A DNA stretch of 64,000 bases, taken from the NCBI GenBank assembly GCA_965223835.1, contig CBDCXQ010000001.1, positions 1,798,001 through 1,862,000 on the forward strand. The letters are read 5' to 3'. Within the stretch, counting starts at the first letter, position 1. Every line of letters begins with the position of its first letter. Below, piece after piece: positions 26,488 through 36,274 of this stretch. The notes beneath the pieces are model-generated. The model was not told where the DNA came from, ran no database searches, and saw only the letters and a list, made by a program, of their open reading frames with translations. This DNA comes from CAVYXZ01 sp965223835 (GTDB lineage: Bacteria > Chloroflexota > Anaerolineae > Aggregatilineales > Phototrophicaceae). A program made the translations under genes and the position numbers.

Positions 26488-28206
26488 GAACTTCCGCACA
26501 TTATGTAGAATCATAGGATCGAAGGACAGAACAGCTACACAGTGACGATGAATATCAGAAGTCATCGTCAGGAAGACCACCATCAACGATCCGCCCCTTG
26601 CTTTACCGGGTTTCGCCATTACCCGTACCCGAAGAGAAGCCATCCAGCTCATTATCGAAGCCCAAAGTAAGACGACATCAGCCCTATGCCCGGTCTGCCA
26701 GCAAGCGTCGGCGAACGGTCATGGCTGGTATACCCGTCAACCGCAAGATTTGCCTTGTGTTGGTCAAAATGTGCGTCTGCAACTGACCGTACGGCGGTTT
26801 GTGTGCCTGAACCCGGTCTGTCCGAAGAGGACCTTTGCGGAGCGCTTTCCTGACTGGCTGCCGGTCTATGCCCGTCGTACCAAACGGCTAACGCAGGTCA
26901 TGCGTCGGGTCGGCTTTGAAGTCAGCGCGGAGGGTGCGCGCCGCATTTTCCGCTGTTTTCAGATCATCACCAGTGGTGATACGGTCTTGCGAATCGTGAA
27001 ACAAACAGCGCTTGCCAACGATGCCCATCCGCGGGTGGTGGGCTTGGATGACTGGGCGATCCGCAAAGGCCATCGCTACGGGAGCATGATGGTGGACCAG
27101 GAAACAGGGCGGGTGGTCGAACTGGTGAAAGGGCGATTGGCAGAGAACATCCAGCCCTGGTTTGCAGCCCATCCCGAAGTTGAAATCGTCACCCGTGATC
27201 GTTCAGCGGATTATCGTAAGGGCTTGACCCTCGCCGCGCCACAAGCCACTCAGATTGCGGATCGCTTTCATCTGTTGATGAATCTGCGGCAATTGGCGCA
27301 ACGGGTCGGTGCTTCAGCTTATAAGCGCCTCAAAAAGCTGCCTGTTCCAGCCGATATGCGCCCCAAATGTCCACCTTTCGCACGTTCCAATAGCGAGCAG
27401 CAACGCATGGTCGCCTCGCGCCAGCAGCGTCTCGACCTCTACAACGAGGTGCAACGCCTCAAAGCCGAAGGGGTATCCATTGGCAATCTGAGTCTTCATC
27501 TGCACAAGAACTACTATACCCTCCGAAGCTACTATCATGCCGAAACTTTCCCAGAGCGGATGCCCGGACGCACGCCGCACAGCATTCTCTCCCCCTATGT
27601 CGATTATCTCGACCAGCGCTTTGAGGCAGGTTGCACCAGTCAATCGCAGTTGTTCAAAGAAATCCAGACCCAGGGCTATACCGGCAGTACGACGGTCGTC
27701 GGGCGGTGGCTCAAGGCTAAGCGTATTCTGGCTGGTGAAGACCCCATCACGGTCAGAACGGGATTGGAAATCACCAGTAGCAGCACGATCCTGCCGTCCA
27801 ATTACAAGCTGAGTTGGTTGTTGGTGCTCGATCTTGACAAACTGGATGAGGATGATAAAAAGATGCTGGCTCACATCCGCTCTGATGCGGTGATCGACAA
27901 CTTTTATGCGCTAGCACAGGACTTTCGCAACCTGCTAAAAGATCGTTCCGTAGCTGCCTTCGATACCTGGCTGGATACCGCTGACCACAGTCCGCTCAAG
28001 ACGGTACGCAACTTTTCCAAGTCCCTGCGCGATGAATACAGCTTCATTCGGGCAGCATTGGAACATGAATGGAGCAACGGACAAACCGAAGGCCAGGTTA
28101 ATCGGCTCAAGTTCATTAAGCGGCAAATGTATGGTCGCGCCAGCTTCGAACTCCTACGCCAGAAAGTGCTTTACTATCCCGGTTCTACATAATGTGCGGA
28201 AGTTCC
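26488..28206 (+). mobile_element. ISL3-family insertion sequence, complete
   Basis: 1719 bp bounded by perfect 24-bp terminal inverted repeats (26488-26511 and 28183-28206, starting GGAACTTCCGCAC). The 8-bp flanks GAAAAATT at 26480-26487 and 28207-28214 are identical, which fits an ISL3-type target duplication. It interrupts the left part of the intact serine-recombinase module. Perfect ends suggest recent insertion. Confidence 0.9.
26552..28192 (+). CDS. ISL3-family transposase
   Basis: DDE transposase with the family pattern: N-terminal zinc knuckle (LCPVCQQ...CLNPVCPKRTF), GLDDWAIRKGHRYG, VTRDRSADYRKG, IADRFHLLMNL and a C-terminal EHEWSNGQTEGQVNRLKFIKR. The frame is open from 26552 to the TAA at 28190-28192, which lies inside the right inverted repeat. 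No ATG, GTG or TTG occurs in frame before TTG 26750, and starting there would discard the first zinc-knuckle cysteines. The true start may be a rare codon in 26552-26640, or the gene may have lost it. Confidence 0.85.
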   Translation: MSEVIVRKTTINDPPLALPGFAITRTRREAIQLIIEAQSKTTSALCPVCQQASANGHGWYTRQPQDLPCVGQNVRLQLTVRRFVCLNPVCPKRTFAERFPDWLPVYARRTKRLTQVMRRVGFEVSAEGARRIFRCFQIITSGDTVLRIVKQTALANDAHPRVVGLDDWAIRKGHRYGSMMVDQETGRVVELVKGRLAENIQPWFAAHPEVEIVTRDRSADYRKGLTLAAPQATQIADRFHLLMNLRQLAQRVGASAYKRLKKLPVPADMRPKCPPFARSNSEQQRMVASRQQRLDLYNEVQRLKAEGVSIGNLSLHLHKNYYTLRSYYHAETFPERMPGRTPHSILSPYVDYLDQRFEAGCTSQSQLFKEIQTQGYTGSTTVVGRWLKAKRILAGEDPITVRTGLEITSSSTILPSNYKLSWLLVLDLDKLDEDDKKMLAHIRSDAVIDNFYALAQDFRNLLKDRSVAAFDTWLDTADHSPLKTVRNFSKSLRDEYSFIRAALEHEWSNGQTEGQVNRLKFIKRQMYGRASFELLRQKVLYYPGST

Positions 28207-28298
28207 GAAAAATTGACAACGCCAAACTGTAATTTTCCAGCGGTCAGGCCGGGTCGATATGGTAGGCTGATTCCATTCGTAGCACGTGAGGTGATGCA

Positions 28299-28487
28299 GT
28301 GCGCAATCCGATCCAACCACTCGAACCGCCGTTAAAACGCGACCAAAATCTCAATGTCCGCCTGACTTCCGTTGAGCGTAAAGCGATCAAGCAGCTTGCC
28401 CGGCAGCTAAACGTCTCGCCGTCGTATCTGGTGCGGCATTTCCTGATGCAGGCCGTCGATTACTACTCTGAACGTGAGGAGAACTGA
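28299..28487 (+). CDS. Ribbon-helix-helix protein, second copy
   Basis: 62 aa, GTG start after GTGAGGTGAT. Sequence LNVRLTSVERKAIKQLARQ...SYLVRHFLMQAVDYY is nearly the same as at 11100. Likely repressor or accessory protein of the recombinase operon; stop overlaps the next ATG (TGATG). Confidence 0.72.
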   Translation: MRNPIQPLEPPLKRDQNLNVRLTSVERKAIKQLARQLNVSPSYLVRHFLMQAVDYYSEREEN

Positions 28488-28648
28488 TGCCAGAACCTGA
28501 AGCCGCATCACAAGAAGATGAATTTGAACGGTTCGATGAAGCCCAGCCCTTCCTGCAACTGCTGGCCGATATGCTCAACCGCCTGGTCAGCGAGCAGGCT
28601 GAGCCAGAAGACGAGACTGCCGAGATCGCCGAAGAAACTGCCGGGTAG
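28487..28648 (+). CDS. Small acidic protein, second copy
   Basis: 53 aa from the ATG in the TGATG overlap, sharing the DEFERFDEAQPFLQLLADML core with the copy at 11288; the C-terminal acidic tail is shorter. GAGGAG precedes it. No known domain. Two collinear copies make it a credible gene. Confidence 0.6.
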   Translation: MPEPEAASQEDEFERFDEAQPFLQLLADMLNRLVSEQAEPEDETAEIAEETAG

Positions 28649-28728
28649 TTGCCCTATCCGGCAGTCCGCCCCCATAATCACGTTACCTGAACACGATTCA
28701 GAGACGCGGTTAAACAGAAAGGATGGTT

Positions 28729-30519
28729 ATGAGAGCTGCACTTTATTCCCGTGTTTCGCACGAGGAGCAGGTCGAAGGCTGGAGCCTGGACGCACAACAT
28801 GAACTATGTCTGGTACTGGTGCAGCAGCGTGACTGGACAGTTGCGCCGCAGCACATCCACTTTGAGCCAGGGCGATCTGCCAAGACGGATGCTCGACCTG
28901 CCTTCCAGCGCATGATGCGTCAGGCACAGGCGCGGCAGTTCGATTATATCATCGTGCATAAGCTGGATCGCTTCAGTCGCAGTCTGAGCGATGTCGTCAA
29001 GAACGTGGCACTGCTGAAGAAAGCGGGTGTTGGGTTGGTCTCGGTCTCCGAACCCTGGGTGGACACGACCACGCCGCAAGGCGAATTCATGTTGCATCTG
29101 TTTGCGCTGCTGGCCCAGTGGGATAATCAGAATCGTGCCCGTGAAACCGCCAAAGGTAAAGCCGCCCGCGCTCGTGCTGGATTCTGGAACGGCACACTGG
29201 CATTCGGCTACACGACACTGAAGTTCCTGAAGCGCGAGCTGCTGACATTCGGTGATCGCTTCGAGAAGAGTGAGATCGACCAGGAAACGTACATCCGGCA
29301 CACGCGCCTGATCGAGGATTACATGGAACGCTGGACGCACATGACCGAAGGTGATGCCATTCCCCATCTGAAGAACAGATATGGTGTCATCTTGGCGTTT
29401 GAGATGTATTCCATCGGTAATGTCTCCGATCATGATGTGGCAGTTGGTTTGAATGAGGAAGGCTACCGCACCACCGGCAACTGGGGCGAAAAACCCTTCG
29501 AGAACGACACCGTGCGCCCGATGCTGCAAAACCGCTTTTATCTGGGGGAGACACAATACAAAGGCGAATGGCTGCCTGGTAGGCATGAAGCCGTGATCTC
29601 AGAGGAGTTGTTCCAGAAGTGCCAGGAAGCGCGAGCGCGGCGTCGCGGTCGCACACCTCGCAAGAAATCGAATAAGCGGGTGTATCCACTGTCAAGATTA
29701 GCTTTATGCGCTCAGTGTGAGCAGCCCTTACGCGGTCAACCCAACTGGCAGGATCGCCGCTACTATCGCGCACCGAAGCGTGCCGACCGATCATGCTCAG
29801 GGCGGATGATCCCGGCACTGGAAGCAGAGCAGGCGGTGCTGGAATACCTGGCGCAGATCAGGCTGCCCGCCGATTGGCGCGAGCGGGTATTGGAACTAAG
29901 CCAGGTGAAACGCGGCGATATTGAGAGCTACGAGACCAAGAAGACCCGGCTAGAGAATCGGCTGGAACGGTTGAAGACGCTGTATAAACTGGGTGACATT
30001 GAGCAGGACGAGTACATCACTGAACGAGCCGACATCCATAACAAGTTGGCAGCCTTGAAACCAGCGCAAGTGCCGGAGATGGAGGAAGCTGCTGCCGCAC
30101 TGGAACAGATCGGGTCACTACTTAAGCGGGCAAAACCAGAAGAACTTGAAATCCTGTTTCATTCGATGCTGACGACGGTGTATCTGCACCATGAGTATCC
30201 GGGGTATGTGGTGGGGATTGAGCCAAAGCCATTTCTGAAGGAACTGATGGACATCTCTATGCTGCCGACCTGGAAGCCGCCGCAGAGTGTGGGATCAGCA
30301 ATAGACGGTGATGATGAAGACCCGGAACCCGACCCGGATGGTGGCTGCCTGGGTGAAAACTGGAACGAGGATGAAGGGCAGTTTGTCCCAACCGGAAATA
30401 ACGGTATAATGACGAGTGTAGACGCAGGTGAAGATCATCGGGTGGTTGTGACTGGTACAATCCCCGTCGCTCCCGAATGGGTAAATCCCCTTGAATTCAA
30501 GGAGATTTTTGTTACGTAG
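28729..30519 (+). CDS. Large serine recombinase (integrase)
   Basis: 596 aa, intact. Domains in order: resolvase catalytic domain (RAALYSRVSHEEQ, catalytic Ser; DYIIVHKLDRFSRS; LLAQWDNQNRARETAKGK), Recombinase domain (YGVILAFEMYSIGNVSDHDVAVGL), zinc beta-ribbon (ALCAQCEQPL...CSGRM), then a long coiled coil (ENRLERLKTLYKLGDIEQDEY) typical of large serine integrases. ATG 28729 follows AAAGGA; the ATG at 28723 overlaps that site. The core at 30462-30477 lies inside the 3' end, so the last 14 residues are encoded by the target repeat. It should integrate or excise the module, and it may act on the other cores in the window. Confidence 0.9.
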   Translation: MRAALYSRVSHEEQVEGWSLDAQHELCLVLVQQRDWTVAPQHIHFEPGRSAKTDARPAFQRMMRQAQARQFDYIIVHKLDRFSRSLSDVVKNVALLKKAGVGLVSVSEPWVDTTTPQGEFMLHLFALLAQWDNQNRARETAKGKAARARAGFWNGTLAFGYTTLKFLKRELLTFGDRFEKSEIDQETYIRHTRLIEDYMERWTHMTEGDAIPHLKNRYGVILAFEMYSIGNVSDHDVAVGLNEEGYRTTGNWGEKPFENDTVRPMLQNRFYLGETQYKGEWLPGRHEAVISEELFQKCQEARARRRGRTPRKKSNKRVYPLSRLALCAQCEQPLRGQPNWQDRRYYRAPKRADRSCSGRMIPALEAEQAVLEYLAQIRLPADWRERVLELSQVKRGDIESYETKKTRLENRLERLKTLYKLGDIEQDEYITERADIHNKLAALKPAQVPEMEEAAAALEQIGSLLKRAKPEELEILFHSMLTTVYLHHEYPGYVVGIEPKPFLKELMDISMLPTWKPPQSVGSAIDGDDEDPEPDPDGGCLGENWNEDEGQFVPTGNNGIMTSVDAGEDHRVVVTGTIPVAPEWVNPLEFKEIFVT

Positions 30520-30560
30520 CCAGCGCGGGATCAATAGAGGGTCGAACCCGCGCACTTCAG
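30462..30560 (+). repeat. Half-copy of dispersed repeat joined to the recombinase module
   Basis: Contains the core, then the large palindrome at 30483-30508 (one mismatch from perfect) and the GCGGGAT...GTCGAACCCGC segment found in the copies at 47126 and 59451. The other half of the repeat is missing here, as expected for one end of an integrated element. Confidence 0.7.
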
Positions 30561-30578
30561 TTACTTGAAACACGCCTC

Positions 30579-30815
30579 TTACGTCACAAGAATTCCCGGG
30601 AAGGCGTTGATTTGCACCGTAAGATCTGCTAACAATGCCTGCAAATGGAATTTATTGTCTCCCAAAGTTGGAAACCGGACATGCCTAACGGGGTAGCAGT
30701 ATTTACCCAGTTGGGTACGGGCTACGTCCACTTCTTGGCTATACTCTGATGCGCCATCAAAGAGGTTTGAGGATGGCGATGGGCAATAGAAGCGTCCCAC
30801 GATTCCAGGCGACAA
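30579..30815 (-). CDS. Hypothetical protein, doubtful
   Basis: A 78-codon open frame (VGRFYCPSPSSNLFDGASEYSQ...) with protein-like composition but no clear ribosome site and no recognised domain. It may be the remnant of a gene cut by the element to its left. Confidence 0.25.
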   Translation of the reverse strand: MSPGIVGRFYCPSPSSNLFDGASEYSQEVDVARTQLGKYCYPVRHVRFPTLGDNKFHLQALLADLTVQINAFPGILVT

Positions 30816-30835
30816 TATTCTGTTCTCAGGTTTTG

Positions 30836-31726
30836 CTACGAATGTACCGAAGCTATCACACGCTTGGCATAATCGCGCACCGAAGTCAGCTCCACCGGGA
30901 ATGCCTTGAGGGTGTCTTCCATATCAGTAGGATCGCCATTGGCAATCGCAATCGCTAGCGCTGAAAAACTTTGTTGCAGTGGATCATCCGTGCTTGCTTG
31001 TTGAGATCGTAAGGCATCTACGGGTACATATTCAAGCTGGAATGATCGACCAGTCTCTGCTTCGAAAATTTTGACCACGTCATTCGGACTGAGCTTGTCA
31101 GGACCACCTAATTCCAGGATTGTATTGCGCGCTGCTGGTGTATCGACAACTATGACCGCAAAGCGAGCCACATCAACAAACGATATCCAACTAAGCGGCT
31201 TGGTGCCATCGCCATAGATAGTGGCCTTGCCATTGAGATAATCAAAGCCGAGGATCGGACTGAGCCATGCTTCCATGAAACAGCCTGGTCGCAATATTGT
31301 ATAGTTCATACCGCTGCTCATAACCCGCTGCTCAACGGTGCGCTTAGCCGTGGTTAGTGGGCAATCAACCGTGATATTGCCGGAGAAAGATGTATAAACG
31401 AAATGCGATACCCTGGCTTGAATGGCAGCATCGACCAGGTTAATCTGTCCCGCTTGATCGACAGTGGGAATGGTGTCACCAGGAGTCTGGGACGAAACAC
31501 TGTTGACGGTGGTAATCACTGTTTCAATTCCCTGGCACACCACATTTAATGAGGCACGATTAGTTACATCACCTTCAATAATTGTCGCGCCGAGGCTTTC
31601 GAGTCCGGCAATCTTTTCCTGGTCGGATGTTTTGCGGACCAGTGCCCTTACCGACTTATTTTGTTCGCGCAGTTGGCGAACGATTTCAGAACCGAGTATA
31701 CCTGTTGAACCAGCGACCAAAATCAT
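30836..31726 (-). CDS. NmrA-like NAD(P)-binding oxidoreductase
   Basis: 296 aa Rossmann-fold protein of the atypical short-chain dehydrogenase (NmrA/SDR_a5) type. ATG 31726 follows GGAGG and begins the dinucleotide-binding strand MILVAGSTGILGSEIVRQL. There is no YxxxK catalytic pair in the expected place, as in NmrA-like redox sensors. It is divergent from the regulator gene starting near 31928, which suggests control by it. Confidence 0.82.
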   Translation of the reverse strand: MILVAGSTGILGSEIVRQLREQNKSVRALVRKTSDQEKIAGLESLGATIIEGDVTNRASLNVVCQGIETVITTVNSVSSQTPGDTIPTVDQAGQINLVDAAIQARVSHFVYTSFSGNITVDCPLTTAKRTVEQRVMSSGMNYTILRPGCFMEAWLSPILGFDYLNGKATIYGDGTKPLSWISFVDVARFAVIVVDTPAARNTILELGGPDKLSPNDVVKIFEAETGRSFQLEYVPVDALRSQQASTDDPLQQSFSALAIAIANGDPTDMEDTLKAFPVELTSVRDYAKRVIASVHS

Positions 31727-31810
31727 ATGTTCCTCCGGTATCAATTGACTAAACTGACTGAATGTTTTCGATGTCCACATCGTATCAAAATGTCGGGAGC
31801 ATTGTCTCCA

Positions 31811-31869
31811 CACTAAAGTGAGGTGACAGGTGGGGTCTTCAGTAGTGACTCAAATTGGGTTATGATAAT
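31811..31869 (+). promoter_or_regulatory. Palindrome and -10-like box upstream of a STAND regulator
   Basis: CACTAAAGTG (31811-31820) is a perfect 10-bp palindrome; TATGATAAT (31861-31869) follows, then GGAGAC. The region before the regulator at 37901 has CACTTTAGTG and TATGATTAT at almost the same spacing. Likely promoter with operator. Confidence 0.55.
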
Positions 31870-31927
31870 GGAGACGCTGCGGCTGACAATGCTGTTGAAC
31901 CAGTTGACATACGGGGACAAAGCGTCC

Positions 31928-34584
31928 ATGGGTACTGTTGGGGATACAAATTTTGAGCCGCTTACAGAACGTGAGCGGGAAATCCTGGCGTTAATCGCGC
32001 AGGGGTTGACCAACCAGCAGATCGCCGACCAGCTTTTTCTCACGCTGGATACGGTTAAATGGTACAACAAACAGACCTACCAGAAGCTCCACGTTCGTAA
32101 CCGGACGCAAGCGGTTCTGCGTGCCCGTGAACTGAGGCTGATGGGCGAACCAGCACCCGCAACAAAGCATAATCTCCCTGAACAAAAAACAGTTTTCATT
32201 GGACGTGAGCAGGAATTAGCCGATATTCAGGCGCGACTGGTCGACCCAGCCTGTCGTCTGCTGACACTGTTTGGCCCGGTGGAATTGGCAAGACGCGGCT
32301 GGCAATCGAGGCGGCGCGGCGGCAACTGGTGGCCTACCCTGACGGCGTCTATTTTGTATCCTTTGCGCCAGTGGAGTCGCCAGCGTTTGTGGCCCAGACC
32401 TTGGCCGATGGGCTGGGGCTGCTACAGACAGGCCAGCGCGACCCGCTCGAACAGGTCCTCCAATATCTCCGCGAAAAGACGCTCCTGCTGGTAATCGACA
32501 ATTTTGAGCATTTGCTGGCAGGTGTTGATCTGCTGGCAGAGGTATTGACCCGGTCGAAGGCGATTAAGATGCTGGTGACATCGCGCGGGCGGTTGCACCT
32601 CAAAGAAGAGTGGGTGTTCGACGTACAGGGGCTGCGCTATCCGGCGCTTGAGACAGTTGAGCAGCGGGCGTTGGATCTGGCAGATTATGAGGCTGGTGTC
32701 CTGTTTTTGCAGACAGCGCAGCGGGCGCAGGTCGATTTTGCGCCGGACATGGACGATCAGGCCCATATCGCGCGCATCTGCCAGTTAGTAGGCGGGATGC
32801 CGCTAGGAATCGAACTGTCTGCGTCGTGGGTGCGGTTGCTGCCCTGTGCCGAAATTGCCCGCGAGATCGAGCACGATCTTGACATTTTGACTACCGCGTG
32901 GCGTGATGTCCCAGAACGCCATCGCAGCATTCAGGCGGTGCTGGATCACTCATGGGAGCTGCTGGCGACAAACGAACAGGAAGCATTCTGTCAGTTGACG
33001 GTGTTCAGCGCAAGTTTTGGGCGCGCGGCTGCTGAAGCAGTGGCTAATGCACCATTGCTGATGTTACTGGCGCTGGCCGACAAGTCGTTTTTGCAGCGGG
33101 CTGATGATGGTCGCTTCGTTATCCACGAACTGGTAAAGCAGTATGGTCACGACAAGCTGCGAGTCGATCCAGAGAAGTGGTCCACCACGCGACTGCGCCA
33201 CTGTCGCTATCATGCCGCTTTTCTGGACCAGCGGATGCGAACGCTGGAAGCTAGTTCGTATCTGGATGAAATCGAGCGGGCCTTCGACGATATTCAAGCG
33301 GCCTGGCGCTTTGCAATTGAGCGTAAGCACCTGGCGGAGATTCAGCAGTTAGCAGCAGGTTTCCTAGTGTACTACCGGCTGCATAGTTGGTATCGTGCGG
33401 GGTCGGGCGCGCTGGATTGGTATCAGCAGGCGCTGGTGTGCTTTGATAAGGCTACAGCCAATTCCGATCACCGAAGGACCATTGCGTGCTTATACGAATC
33501 GCAAGGTGATTTGCACGAACTCGCCACTGCCCATGAAGATGCAATCGGCGCGTATGAAAAGGCCTTCGAACACACTGTTGATGAGGACTTTATCCGACGC
33601 GGCAGACTCTATGGCAAGATGGCCGATACCCAGGTTTCCATGAATCACCATGAGCTAGGTGGGAAGTTATACACGTTGGCCGCATCAGTGCTGGAAAACG
33701 CGCCGAGACGTGAATCTAGCTGGTGGGTGGAATGGTTTCGCGTGCAATTGCAGCAGATGGAATTGTATTACTGGGAAAATCGCCCGGATGCTATATCTGA
33801 ACTGGGTGACCGTCTGCGACCGCTAATCGAACAGCATGGGTCTGTCACGCAACGTCTGCGTTATTTGTACCTGCTGGGCATGATGGCGCTGCGCCGCGAT
33901 CAATACTTCTTTTCCAGCGATGCCATTACCTATACCGGGGAGGCCCTGACGTTGAGCCTGGAAACGGGTAATCTCAGCGAAATTGCTTCCAGACACTTTT
34001 ATCATGGTTTTAGCCACCTGTGGAGTGATCATCTCGACGACGCCGAAGAGCATCTGCAGATTGCACGGGAGATAACCGAACAAAATGGCGATCTTATGCT
34101 GCTGACTCGTGCTTTGACATACCTTACGGTCGTTTATCGCAAGCGGGATGATTTAGAAGGTCTTCAGAGGTATGCCCATGATAGTCTAAAGATTTCTGGA
34201 GAAGCGCGGATGCCGCAATATACGGGAATGGCCCGCGCGCAGTACGCATGGCTGGCCTGGCGGTCTGGGGATCTGGCCGAGACTAAACGGCAAGTCCAGG
34301 CAGCTATTGAGGACTGGGGTGGCCTGAGAAGCACTCAGACCGTTGTTCCCTTTCGGTGGTTTGCCCTGTTCCCGTTGATGGGGGTGGCGTTGCAGGAAGA
34401 GGATATTGACCAGGCTGTCGAGTACGCACGGCACATGATTACGCCGCCTCAGCAGCGCCTGCCGGATGACCTGACAGACTTGCTGAAACGTGCTGTCGTC
34501 ACCTGGGATCAGGGCCAGCCTGACGCAGCCAACGATCTGCTGCATCAGTCATTCGAACTGGCTCATGAATTACACTTTGTTTGA
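31928..34584 (+). pseudogene. LuxR-HTH/NB-ARC/TPR regulator with frameshift in the P-loop
   Basis: N-terminal GerE-type HTH (LTEREREILALIAQGLTNQQIADQLFL), then an NB-ARC ATPase, then TPR-like helices. A one-base deletion in the G-run near 32277-32282 breaks the Walker A: restoring one G gives GPGGIGKTR and joins the two frames into about 885 aa. After the shift the second frame is intact (VIDNFEHLL Walker B, GGMPLGIELSASW) to 34584. The start at 31928 is placed by analogy with 37901. It is a pseudogene or a sequencing indel. It is divergent from the NmrA-like gene. Confidence 0.82.
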
Positions 34585-34620
34585 AAGTGTTCAATACACA
34601 AGGGGGAAAATCGTCCCGTC

Positions 34621-34657
34621 ATGACACTCCAACCACAAACAGTAGCTGGAGTGTCAT
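34621..34657. terminator. Bidirectional terminator-like hairpin
   Basis: ATGACACTCCA (34621-34631) and TGGAGTGTCAT (34647-34657) are perfect 11-bp arms with a 15-nt loop, between the convergent regulator and DUF3237 genes. No long T-run. Confidence 0.55.
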
Positions 34658-34715
34658 CAAGAGTGAAACTGAAACAATCGCGCTGTGCCATGAAAATCGG
34701 GAAAGCTATGATTGA

Positions 34716-35180
34716 TCATAAGATCTGAAACGCCGTGTACTCAACCCATTGCAATCCGGGCCCAACTTTCCCATTGGCAACGCAGATCACATTATTGAGC
34801 CAGCCGTATTTCTCAGAGCCAGTTTGGAAACGGGGTGCGACCCGGAAATAGTATTCACTGGGATCAACCTCCTCACCTCCCAGGATTCGACCAAATACTG
34901 ATTCCGGAACTGCTGCGATCCCACCATAGTTAATATAGATCAAATTATCGTCATCGAGTTTAAGGGCGGCGCGCACATCGAGTTCCATAACCCCATCATT
35001 CCGGATGCGTAGCCAATCTCCACTACCTGGTAGTGTATCCGTGACCGTAAATTTGGGACTTTTCATCCAGCCCCCAGTAACAAGAACGATCTGGCGTACA
35101 CCATTGGGTGTCTCAATTACCTGTGGCGGCGCAAGATCAAAATGTGCTTCATACAAGCGTTCATATTTGAGATCGTTCAT
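34716..35180 (-). CDS. DUF3237 family protein
   Basis: 154 aa. The beginning LYEAHFDLAPPQVIETPNGVRQIV and the segments DWLRIRNDGVMELDVRAALKLDDD and YYFRVAPRFQTGSEKYGWLNNVI fit DUF3237, a beta-barrel family of unknown function often near oxidoreductases. AAGGAG precedes ATG. Last gene of a five-gene minus-strand set that begins at 37674. Confidence 0.8.
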   Translation of the reverse strand: MNDLKYERLYEAHFDLAPPQVIETPNGVRQIVLVTGGWMKSPKFTVTDTLPGSGDWLRIRNDGVMELDVRAALKLDDDNLIYINYGGIAAVPESVFGRILGGEEVDPSEYYFRVAPRFQTGSEKYGWLNNVICVANGKVGPGLQWVEYTAFQIL

Positions 35181-35271
35181 GACATTCTCCTTAGTTAAGT
35201 TTTTGACCGATTACCTGTTCTGGATTTTCGTTTGTACAGTGCATTTTTAAGCGAATTGGCGATGTATTGTT

Positions 35272-35736
35272 TTATGGTGATAGGTCAGCGCAGAACTGAC
35301 CGGTCACTGTCTCTGTAAAACTGCCGTCAACTAGATTTTGGATTCCATCAAAGGTCAGATTGCCGTTTGCGCCCTCAAGCTTTCCAGTGGCATCTGTGAT
35401 CGGACCAGAGGCATTGAAAGCCGCCGTCGATGCGTCTAAAATCACAATGGTCCCAGCCACCGTAACTTCCAGTGTGGCGCGATTGGTTGTGAACGTCACC
35501 GTGCCTTCAAAATCCAGTGAGGGCAGGTTGGTAAAAGTGAATTCACCGATGGTTGTACCCTGGAGCAATCCTCCATCCTGGATTTGGGCCTGTGTGATTC
35601 CACCACCGAGGTCTTGCCCCATACCCGTAGCATCAATTGTATGACATGTGACGCCTGCAAGCACTGGACTGCTCCACATCAGCAAAACAATGGATAGGAT
35701 TAGACTGAACGCCATTATTCTTCTCTTCATGTTCAT
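35272..35736 (-). CDS. Secreted beta-rich protein
   Basis: 154 aa with a clear signal peptide (MNMKRRIMAFSLILSIVLL...SSPVLA, cleavage about residue 27). The mature part is rich in T, G and V with alternating strands (GTVTFTTNRATLEVTVAGTIVIL) and may be a small barrel. Two Cys (CHTIDA near the start, QFCADLSP at the end) could form a disulfide. Family not recognised with certainty. Confidence 0.6.
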   Translation of the reverse strand: MNMKRRIMAFSLILSIVLLMWSSPVLAGVTCHTIDATGMGQDLGGGITQAQIQDGGLLQGTTIGEFTFTNLPSLDFEGTVTFTTNRATLEVTVAGTIVILDASTAAFNASGPITDATGKLEGANGNLTFDGIQNLVDGSFTETVTGQFCADLSP

Positions 35737-35813
35737 CAGATTTTTTCCTTTAGATTATTAATGTACGAAATATTTGCAGCAAACAGGGCGGTCGTGACAC
35801 CCACTAACCGTAA

Positions 35814-36242
35814 CTAATGGGGCTCTTCGCCCTCTGTGATTCTTCTAACATTGGCGTCAATACCAGCACCGCTTGTCTCAACCGGGTCCATGTACAACCG
35901 GCCCCAGATGATCTGGTTGTCTGCGACCTCGAAGATGGTCACACCGCGCATGTGCAGCGGCGTATTATCCGGGCGTGTCCCATGCCAGTCCCACTCGGTC
36001 CACACCACATTTCCTTCGACAGCAGCCCGCAGCATTTCAGAACGAAAGTCGGGGATGCTGCTAAAGATACCGGACCAATTTTTACCAACCTGATCTTTAC
36101 CTGCGAACTGGCGATCCGGGTGGGCTGGATGCTCACTTTGATAGTCTTCAGCAACGCATGCCAGAAAGGCTTCCAGGTGGTGTTGATTCATGGCGATATT
36201 AGCCCGCTCAAGTACGGATAGAGGTGAATGGGATTTAGTCAT
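35814..36242 (-). CDS. SnoaL/NTF2-like protein
   Basis: 142 aa, alpha+beta cone fold of the SnoaL-like polyketide cyclase family: AFLACVAEDYQSEHPAHPDRQFAGKDQ, WSGIFSSIPDFRSEML, VVWTEWDWHGTRPD, MRGVTIFEVADNQI. ATG 36242 is chosen because AAGGAG abuts an earlier ATG (36251) too closely. Members catalyse ring closure, isomerisation or hydrolysis, or bind small ligands; substrate unknown. Confidence 0.78.
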   Translation of the reverse strand: MTKSHSPLSVLERANIAMNQHHLEAFLACVAEDYQSEHPAHPDRQFAGKDQVGKNWSGIFSSIPDFRSEMLRAAVEGNVVWTEWDWHGTRPDNTPLHMRGVTIFEVADNQIIWGRLYMDPVETSGAGIDANVRRITEGEEPH

Positions 36243-36274
36243 TTGGTTCATCTCCTTCGTAGTCTTAAAGTCAC

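Larger units (their letters stand above)
28207..30477 (+). mobile_element. Serine-recombinase module, intact copy
   Basis: Collinear with 11005-13282: RHH protein, small acidic protein, recombinase, then core CCCCGTCGCTCCCGAA (30462-30477). The right flank is half of the dispersed palindromic repeat, so the core marks a junction with a repeat-type target site. The left side has been split by the ISL3 element. Confidence 0.7.

Noticed and set aside
30530..30560. tRNA-like T-arm (GGGTCGAACCCGC)
   Set aside because: No acceptor, D or anticodon stems around it; it belongs to the dispersed repeat, where the same segment recurs.
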